DNA of 64,000 nucleotides from Platycnemis pennipes (lineage: Eukaryota > Arthropoda > Insecta > Odonata > Platycnemididae). The stretch covers positions 126,403,624 through 126,467,623 of the forward strand of contig OW121851.1 in assembly GCA_933228895.1 (NCBI GenBank), written 5' to 3'. Every line of letters starts with the position of its first letter. Position 1 is the stretch's first letter. Positions 57,130 to 64,000 of the stretch are shown piece after piece. Below the pieces are notes generated by a model, which saw nothing but the letters and a program-made list of their open reading frames with translations, searched no databases and had not been told where the DNA came from. Made by a program: the position numbers and the translations under genes.

Positions 57130-57412
57130 TTACTAACGAAGAAATTTGGGAGAAAAGAGAAGATTCCTAAAAACCTTAAGGAGAAGACAGGACAACTTAA
57201 TTCACACCGCAGAATGACGACTGAAATTGAAAAGTTAATTCTGGTACTTTTAAGTAAAATTTGATGACCTGATACTCCTACGAATGCATTAGAATGAAGG
57301 AAATCGCAATTAAAACTGACATGAAAAAAAATTCAGGACGAGTATCAAGAATATGGAATATGATATGAAAGTTATCAGGAAACATCATGAGATATGATGG
57401 CCTGATTCGACT
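57130..57412 (+). mobile_element. RTE-like LINE fragment split by direct-repeat copy 2
   Basis: 57130-57200 (ACTAACGAAGAAATTTGGGAG...AAAAACCTTAAGGAGAAGACAGGACAACTTAAT) and 57389-57412 (GAGATATGATGGCCTGATTCG) are consecutive in the reference (NEEV..R-VGE..LKTLRRRQDNLI, then R-DGLM). The 188-bp repeat lies between. Confidence 0.7.
57201..57388 (+). repeat. Long direct repeat, copy 2 (inserted in RTE-like LINE)
   Basis: Partner of 56583-56766, 618 bases downstream. It interrupts the RT fragment between its DNLI and R-DGLM codons. No inverted ends or tail, so the mechanism is unclear. Confidence 0.88.
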
Positions 57413-58843
57413 TTGAACTTATGTTCAGAGCTCGAATGCAATATTTATCCAAATGTTATGTAACCTGGGGGGTTATTTTGTAATCTCACTATAGTGAGAA
57501 TACGTCATAAAATGTCACTTTTTCGTAGTTAAACTCCGCCACCCAGGCGGCGTGACCATCTACGGATCTCAAGCTGTGAACTGCCGGTCATGTGCTGGTC
57601 TTTTAGACGATTCATCCGCTCGATACGTATCTTTCGACTCTTGATCCGTTTCATTATCTCCGCCTGCCATTAGTTCCCATCTCATATTCATATAGAACGT
57701 GACATGGAGCCACCATCGTTCCCACTTGAAGTTTGAGTTGGAAAAAAAGCAAGAGCGGGAAAGATACAATCGATTATAAATTGTACTTTTGGAATTTGCA
57801 CAACGTGAAGAACTTAAATTTTCTTAAATCACGAATTCTATATTATCAACAAATGATTTCTTGAATGAAACACTATTGAGAAAATGAAAAATGATGAAAC
57901 ACTATTAACGTAAAATGTAGCGAGAAACAAATGCAAATTCCAATATTGGTATAAAGGAAATTATCGGACATGAATTATCTTAACAGGCCATCCTAATAAT
58001 TAAAATGATAGGGGCAAACAATTTTTCACTCACCTTCACCGTATTCCTCCATTTTTGAAGAAAGCGGTCGCCGTTGCCAGGCACTCGTTTGTTTATTCAA
58101 CGACAGAAGCTTCGACAATTCACGATCCGTTCGTGAGCCGATCATTAAGAGAGCGAAACGGATCTCCGGCCTTCCCGCAAAGAGTCATTAAAAAGGTGAG
58201 ATTACAAAATAAACCCCAGGTCCTGACTTGGAGTTACAACGGCCGATTTATATCCCTCTGTTTTATCTGGATGCTCATAAAATCACGTCAAAAGGGATTT
58301 GCTTGAGGTTTCACACGAATTCATCCTTGTGGCCATCATACACTTCATTAACTTCCTTCCTTTGGCACCGTAAGAAGTGCTTTGCTTCAAACCCAGCGCT
58401 CGGGCCTTCTCGAGGGAAATCTGTGTCGTTCTGTTTTCCTTCGTTGCCAAGCAACCATTTGAACCTATTGAGATCGCGATCCGTATCCCTCACAGACTTT
58501 TACAAATGTCCTCCACTCTGCATGGTTCTTTCGCCTAACGGCCATATTTTCGGTCCTATTAAATGTACGACTGAAGACCCTGCTTGGACACCTCTGATAT
58601 TTGGGAGCTAATTGAGCGCTCCTTCCGGTCCTGAAGTTGCCGAGAGCGTAACGCCCTCGTTTTCGTATTTAAAGCGAAGAGTCCATCTCCCCACCGCTAC
58701 TGTCGCTTCTCCACTGGACCCGATTCAAACGCCTTGCCCCTCGCGACCGAATGAGACTTTATCTTTGGAATTGAGTGAGCGCGGCAAAAGTGACAAACGA
58801 AGAAGTCCTAAGAAGAGTGGGAGAAGAGAGAAGTCTTCTACGT
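57413..58843. other. Unannotated stretch
   Basis: Contains a perfect 14-base palindrome CTCACTATAGTGAG (57486-57499). Frames at 58055-58611 have no motif. Confidence 0.35.
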
Positions 58844-58902
58844 CTGCATCTAGACAATACTCTGCAAGCCACCATAAAGGTGTGTGGCACGGGGTGAATT
58901 CA

Positions 58903-59497
58903 TCTACATCTACATCTACATAATACCCTGCAAGCCACCACAAGGGTGTGTGGCAGGGGTGATTGCTCACCAAACATGCACTACATATCATGCATAAAAA
59001 AGGAATAGTATTAATATAGTAGTCAGAACTACACTATTTAAAAAAGATAGAAATTGCAAAGCAAACATGCAAAAACATTCTGTTAGTAGGGTTAGCTTTA
59101 AGTACTCATAACAACATGCAGCTACCAATGCTATTCATTGCTACTCTCCGATAGGACATATTTACCGTTATTCGTATCTCTAATTGTGCGAGGGAAAAAG
59201 GACATTTTGAATCGGTCGGTTTGGCAATCAATTTCTCTAATTTTATGATTATGGTCCAGTCTGCCATAGTAAGTTGGGGTTCGTAAAATATTTTTAACAT
59301 CATCACTGAAAATATTGCCTTGGAATTTGTTTAAGAGATTAAGTCTAAATTTCAACCTGCGATCTGACAATGATTCCCATTTCAATTCATTTAATAGACT
59401 GTTTACGCTAATATAATTATCGTATCGTCCCTTTACAAATCTTGCCGATCTTCGCTGCACACGTTCAAGTTCATTACTTAGACCGATTTCGTAGCGC
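58903..59497 (-). mobile_element. LINE subfamily B, 595-bp insertion with target duplication
   Basis: Flanked by ATTCA (58898-58902 and 59498-59502). Starts with the reversed TAGATG tail and hairpin and ends within codons for RYEIGL. Nearly identical to the 3' part of 49143-50507, so it is young. Confidence 0.93.
59131..59497 (-). pseudogene. LINE subfamily B RT C-terminus, open but truncated
   Basis: About 122 open codons: YEIGLSNELERVQRRSARF, VKGRYDNYISVNSLLNELKW, ESLSDRRLKFRLNLLNKFQG, NIFSDDVKNILRTPTYYGRL, ending KYVLSESSNE and a stop. No disabling mutation within the retained part. The 5' truncation removed all catalytic motifs. Confidence 0.88.
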
Positions 59498-59924
59498 ATT
59501 CACACCAAACGTGCATTACATATCATGCACAAAGAAAGGATGAGTAATTATTTCCAGTATAAACTTCACCATTTAAAAAAAAAGATTAAAATAGCAAAGC
59601 AAGCATGCAAAAACATGCTGTTGGTTGGGTTAGCTTAAAGTCCTAAACATCATACCTAGCATAATACGTAGGGTTCCTTAATATATATATCTTACGTCAT
59701 CTGTAAACAAGTCAGCTTCGAGTCCACTAAAAAGGTTTAGCCTAAATTGTAACCTGCGTTCTGAGTGTAATTCCTATCCTAGTTCTTCTATTAAACTCGT
59801 AACACTAATACATTTATCAAATCGGCTTTTAACAAATCTAGCTTATCTCATTTGCACACGCTCTAAATCCTTTATCATAACTTCGTCGCACGGATCCCGC
59901 ATAATAGCATACTACTATATTACT

Positions 59925-60440
59925 ACATCCACATAATCAACCCTCCATAAAAGTGTGATGCAGGGGGTGAAACCACACCAAACTTGCATTATTTATCACG
60001 CATAAAAAGGATTAGTAATTATATTCTAGTCTAAACTTCACATTTACAAAAAGAAAAAATAGCAAATCAAGAGTGAAACAACAAGCTCTTAGTTGGGTTA
60101 GCTTAAAGACTTTATACCAACATGCAACTCCCTATGCTATACTTGTTTTGATATACTTGTTTTTATGCTATTGGATATGCAGTTATTCATAACCCTTATT
60201 GTACGAGGAAAGAAGGGAATTTTGAACCCATCAGTTTGGAAATCCATTTCTCTAATTTTATTTCTATGGTCCACTCTACCAAAAGTAGAACGCAAAATAT
60301 GTTTAACGCAATCAGTGAAAATAATATCTTGGATTTTATCAGATTCTCTCAGCTGCACACGCTCAAGTTCATTACTTCAGCCTATTTCGTAAGGATCCAA
60401 GATACTGGCTTCGTATTCCAAACTAGGTCTGAAAAAGAAG
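59925..60440 (-). mobile_element. LINE subfamily B, old copy
   Basis: CCCTCCATAAAAGTGTGATGCAGGG is a degraded hairpin. The untranslated region and RT C-terminus follow (codons near 60137-60358 give VKHILRSTFGRVDHRNKIRE and FKIPFFPRTIRVMNN), then CTGCACACGCTCAAGTTCATT and CGTAAGGATCCAAGATACTGG. An 80-codon-scale internal deletion is seen where the subfamily normally has the ELKWESLSDRRLKF block. Confidence 0.85.
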
Positions 60441-60451
60441 AGTTGGCGATA

Positions 60452-60760
60452 TCTTGATGCATGTTGGTCTAATGAAGACAATCGTCGAGGTACAAGTGAA
60501 TGGGAAGAATGGAAAGAAGAAGAAATATGTATATAGCAAGTATTAAAGGATGTGGCAGGGAGAAGAATAAAGTAAACATGAAGAGGTTAAGTCGATGGAC
60601 TAAGGCGTGACTTCGTGGAAGAACAGCATCATAAATATCAAGAATAAAGTATGTGACTTCCACAATCTCAGTCTTCCACAATCAGATTAAAATGCTGTGG
60701 AAGTTAAAAAAGGTTATTCTTGATATTTATTATGCTGATAGAAGAATCGAGGTGAATGAC
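60452..60760 (+). mobile_element. RTE-like LINE 3' fragment with hairpin insert
   Basis: GGTCTAATGAAGACAATCGTCG, AGTGAATGGGAAGAATGG, AAAGTAAACATGAAGAGGTTAA, and after the insert TGATAGAAGAATCGAGGTG follow the reference. The order is kept across the hairpin at 60626-60735. Confidence 0.75.
60626..60735. mobile_element. Small hairpin element inside an RTE-like LINE
   Basis: Ends GCATCATAAATATCAAGAAT and (complemented) GCATAATAAATATCAAGAAT match at 21 of 22 terminal bases. A second inner pair (ACTTCCACA / TGTGGAAGT) extends the stem. 110 bp, no coding capacity. Confidence 0.8.
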
Positions 60761-60869
60761 TGATAGTGATGATTTTAGTTTAAATAAATACTGCACACAT
60801 TTACGCACACATTGAAAATGCCAGTACATAATATGAGGCGAACAGGTACAGAGACCCTTTATCTTGGTT

Positions 60870-61210
60870 CTTCCTCTGAGCCTCTACCATTAAGGCCCGC
60901 CCCCTGGGGATCGGATTGGCCTCCCATCCCGAGGCAGTGGCGGATTTGTCAGTGGAAAACCGGTCACCACTTGAGTGCCTGGTGGAGGGCATTACAAGTT
61001 CAGTATTCCGTCCGTCGGATGGGACGTTAAGCCGTGGTCCCCTTGGCGCCTTTTGTTAAGAATAGGCAAATGCCGATGCCGGGTTACTATCCACCCTTCC
61101 TCCGTTCCCTGAAAATTCCTACCATTAGGTACCTAATTACCCACCTATCCTAAATGGCGCAAATGACCTCAGCTGTCGGTCGCCTCCCCTGAATAACCAA
61201 CCAACTAACC
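60870..61210 (+). mobile_element. SINE family 1, full-body copy with tail
   Basis: CAGTATTCCGTCCGTCGGATG, GGACGTTAAGCCGTGGTCCC, CTTGGCGCC, TAAGAATAGGCAAATGCCGAT, CCACCCTTCCTCCGTTCCCTG, CACCTATCCTAAATGGCGCAA and CAGCTGTCGGTCGCCTCCCC, ending TAACCAACCAACTAACC. The region before 60950 is a divergent head. Confidence 0.88.
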
Positions 61211-61470
61211 TCGGATTGGTATGTTAGCTAGACTATTGGTTTCCAGTCCCGCGGGCCTGAGTTTGAATCTCGGCAGCGGTAAAGATTTACCATTGGTATA
61301 CCTTGGTATATTTTTGGAAAACACTTTGCGTGCAGCACTCCGTCCTGCAAGGGATGGCAAGTTAAAGGAGTGGTCGCCTTGGCACCTTTCGTTAAGAGCA
61401 GTCCAATGACGGCACTGGGTTTCCCTCCACCCTTCCTCCGTTCACTGAAAAATCATCCGAATGACTTAAT
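61211..61470 (+). mobile_element. SINE family 1 relative, interrupted by 553-bp element
   Basis: tRNA-like head with GGATTGGTATGTTAGCTAGAC and B-box-like GAGTTTGAATCTC, then a diverged body (CACTCCGTCCTGCAAGGGATG, GAGTGGTCGCCTTGGCACC, CCACCCTTCCTCCGTTCACTG). It sits head to tail directly after the previous SINE. Its 3' part is cut at ACTTAAT and continues ATTACCTC at 62024. Confidence 0.8.
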
Positions 61471-62023
61471 GGGGGCGTTTACTCGGAACCAAAATCGCAA
61501 TTTTGTACAAGAAATCATTAGGTGGAAACGAAAAAAGATTTTAGTGAAAAAATTAATCTTCTACCCGTAACCATTCATTCATAAATCAAAAATTAAAATA
61601 AGGAAAAGGTGACGCACAACGAAAAAGCTGCTTTGATAACATCGACGTCGTTTTCCTCCCGTCCTTGGCTGCTTTTCGACGAAGGGAAGGGAGCGAAGGG
61701 AGGTTCTCGGAAGGTCTACTCGCACAAATCCTGTCGCAACTGATTTTATTGGCAGAGTCAGCTGTGTCCCACCCACGGATTAATATAGGTCCCACCCATT
61801 GCGATAAGGCAAAGTAGCTTCGAGGGCTGAGTTGTGATTGGACGAAGTCGTTATGCGTCAGAGGTTGCACCACGCCCACTTTTCCGAAAGGGTTAATAGC
61901 ATCAGTTTTTCGCCGCTTATAACTTGAGAAATAATTGACGGATCAAAAAACGGAAAAATACCGGTCTTTTTATTTTACAAACTCTATCAGATTCGGCAAT
62001 AAAAAAACATGGTAAACGACCCC
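61471..62023 (-). mobile_element. GGGGYCGTTTAC inverted-repeat element, copy 2 (553 bp)
   Basis: Ends GGGGGCGTTTAC and (complemented) GGGGTCGTTTAC. Reverse orientation to 53459-53988, with an additional block around 61770-61800 (CCCACCCACGGATTAATATAGG) absent from copy 1. Flanked by AT on both sides in the context AAT...ATTA. Confidence 0.93.
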
Positions 62024-64000
62024 ATTACCTCTCCCTGATAGCTAACTCACCACAGCATCTTCCTTATAAAATGGTTCACCTCCCCTCTCATTGAATTTTA
62101 ACATCAGCGTAGCAGTCTTTCACGAGTTCTCCATTATCCAAGATATCACATGAATTCTATCACATCCTATCTTGTCCCCCATTGCCCTTCCCAGTATTAT
62201 AAACTCCGCCACCTACAGTTTATTTTACAGCGATTTCTTCACCGGCCAGGCCTCGTTGCCCTATATGTTTGGTTTTACCACCGACAAAACTATAGTATCC
62301 ATGGACTACACATTGTCTGACTGAGACCGTTCTGTGATGTGCTTTCTTAATGACTTCCGGATCAATTTCTATTTAATGCGCTATTTAATTCTTGAAATGA
62401 CAGTATGGGTGTAAGGTTGCTGTAGGCAAAATTGTGCTTTTCACCACCCAGTTTTAATTCCATACACACCGACACTTTAATTCACACTTACAGGGTTATT
62501 TCTTCCAAAATTAGTTTTTTGAGAGTTAGAGGATTGGGTTGGAACAAAATGTTAATATACTACGTGAAGGGAGGAAAATCAATGAGGTGCATTTTGAACG
62601 AGAAATTTTTTGTGTAAAGACATGAGGCGGAAATTTTTACTGGCCGAGGGAGCAAGTACAAAGAAAAACGAAGTTTACTAGAGGAGTGGAGATTTAATGA
62701 ATAGATTAGTTAAAACCTTACAATGGAGCGTCGTATGGTCCATTAAATTATTCTTCTGACATTGATTTGATCAATGCCAGATCAACTTCAATCAACGGCC
62801 GCCGTTGATTGAAGTCTTTTGAGATTCGGTGCGATAAAAGACTGAGAAGATGTTAGATGGGTGGCAAGTTGAATGGCCTCAAATATTTGTTGGATGTTTC
62901 TGTGGGGGAGGGTAAATCTTTGGCGATGAGGGAAGTGATACACAAGACAAAATATTTGTTGATGCTGGGCCGGTAGATTTTCATTGCTTCTAATATTTGT
63001 AAATGAAAGCATATTTATCTAATTAAATTGAACGAATGACAGCTGTGCTGTGTTGATCTTATTCAGTGGTTTGTTCAATTTGTTCTGACCGTGGACCGAG
63101 TTGTCTTTTCTTCTCATAACCTGTGTAAATATAAGTATGTACATGTTTAAATGTTGTATTGTCCGGAAAAATCAATTTTCCTGAATTTTTATGGAAGAAA
63201 ATTTTATTTTTAACGTACTTAGCTTTATCATTGAGAAGCCATACTTTGTGACTTTGGTCCAATTGAAATTCTATTCCTCTGGAAGAGTCCAGCTATTTCG
63301 GGAATTTGAATATGGAATTGTAATATCATATTCTAATCTACCTTATAACGTCAGATTCATCAAATTATATCGTTTACCTTTTTTATTTCAGGTGAGTGGC
63401 ATCGAAGTATCTTGCGTACATGTATAAATCTTATGGAGTTCCTTACCACTTCTCTTCGCCGAGGAACCGCCCTGAAAATTGACTCCATGGTAGCCATGTG
63501 TAAGGTATGACTGCCTTTATTTGTGCTTTCTCATGCAGATGAATCTGTAGCTGTAATCTCATTCTGGCTCTATTATGTTCCACTTTGGTATATTTCTCAT
63601 TATTTCTTGAAAATATTGCGAAAAAATTAACCTTAGCACCCTATTAGGCTAGTGAGCCTGAATATAAAAAATACCCTCCATGATACCCGACATGTTTTAG
63701 CTATCGTTATTTCTTTAGTATAACTTGTATTACACTTGTAACTTTTATTTTTTTAAAGCATTATCTTTATTATCTCTTATCATGAGTATCTTCGTAAAAA
63801 TTTATTTTATAAATAGACTATTCCCTTCTTTCGAAAGCATTGTTTTGTTCATGAATTTCATGCTATTATAGTAATTGCATTTATTTTCGCTTCTGATTCC
63901 CACTATCTAGCCAACACATCTATGTGTTTTTGCTGTAGAAAATGATTTTAAAATTTTAATTATAAAATTTACTTCAAAATTTCTCATCGCTTTTACGGCC
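62024..64000. other. Unannotated AT-rich stretch
   Basis: No gene, repeat or transposon recognised beyond the short SINE remainder at its start. A perfect inverted repeat CTTCAATCAACGGC/GCCGTTGATTGAAG lies at 62788-62817. Confidence 0.4.

Larger units (their letters stand above)
58844..59900 (-). mobile_element. TAGATG-tailed LINE, older copy split by a younger one
   Basis: 3' piece 58844-58902 (reversed tail CTGCATCTAGAC, hairpin TGCAAGCCACCATAAAGGTGTG) and 5' piece 59498-59900 (ATTCACACCAAACGTGCATTAC, then the untranslated region, then a degraded RT including CTGCGTTCTGAG, CGTAACACTAATACATTTATC and CGTCGCACGGATCCC). The two parts join exactly if 58903-59497 is removed. Confidence 0.85.

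Noticed and set aside
58055..58611. Two overlapping plus-strand frames (83 and 127 codons)
   Set aside because: No domain, no shared repeat, and composition like the surrounding noncoding DNA.
1..64000. CRISPR array, rRNA operon or bacterial-type gene cluster
   Set aside because: No regularly spaced short repeats, no rRNA core sequences and no dense collinear genes anywhere. The recurrent CACCCCCTGCCACACACC motif is the LINE 3' hairpin, not a CRISPR repeat.

Overview
The window looks like AT-rich eukaryotic nuclear DNA, most likely from an arthropod and probably an insect. The reasons are dense, decayed non-LTR retrotransposon fragments with insect-like reverse transcriptase (RT) sequences, tRNA-derived SINEs, many short inverted-repeat DNA elements, and no bacterial-style gene packing. 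The species cannot be named from sequence alone. I found no host protein-coding gene, rRNA, functional tRNA or CRISPR array that I can support. Most open reading frames are short and chance-like. The only recognisable coding sequence is broken transposon RT.

Three LINE groups dominate. (1) A jockey/CR1-like LINE has a 3' end with a CCCTGC...GCAGGG hairpin followed by a (TAGATG)n tail. It occurs as subfamily A (30865-31535, 32116-32370, 44225-45274), subfamily B (1378-1665, 41858-42525, 49143-50507, 58903-59497, 59925-60440) and older tails. The most complete copy, 49143-50507 on the minus strand, holds most of the RT domain with an intact FADD motif but has a frameshift. (2) An RTE-like 'endonuclease-reverse transcriptase' LINE is present as at least ten C-terminal fragments, the largest at 51480-52345. 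(3) A related RT family with the signature W-I-W-R-R-M lies at 10330-10545, 36640-37140 and 41540-41850 + 42527-42655, all minus strand.

Non-autonomous elements fill much of the rest. There are long palindromic foldback elements (3893-4752; one at 44139-45494 split by a LINE; a half copy at 54723-54900), a GGGGYCGTTTAC-ended element (53459-53988 and 61471-62023), a hAT-like CAGGCNCGTAGCC-ended element (21851-22108 and 43039-43317), a TTAA-flanked element (48721-49073), several smaller hairpin elements, and two SINE families.

The interest lies in nested insertions that can be read to the base: LINE into foldback with target duplication AATTTTC, LINE into LINE with ATTCA, a 53-bp LINE stub inside another LINE with AATA and the frame kept, and two copies of one inverted-repeat element inserted in SINEs at AATTA sites whose empty forms are also in the window. 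Long stretches (4753-7935, 12741-17956, 23333-25890, 32921-35714, 62024-64000) show nothing I can identify.
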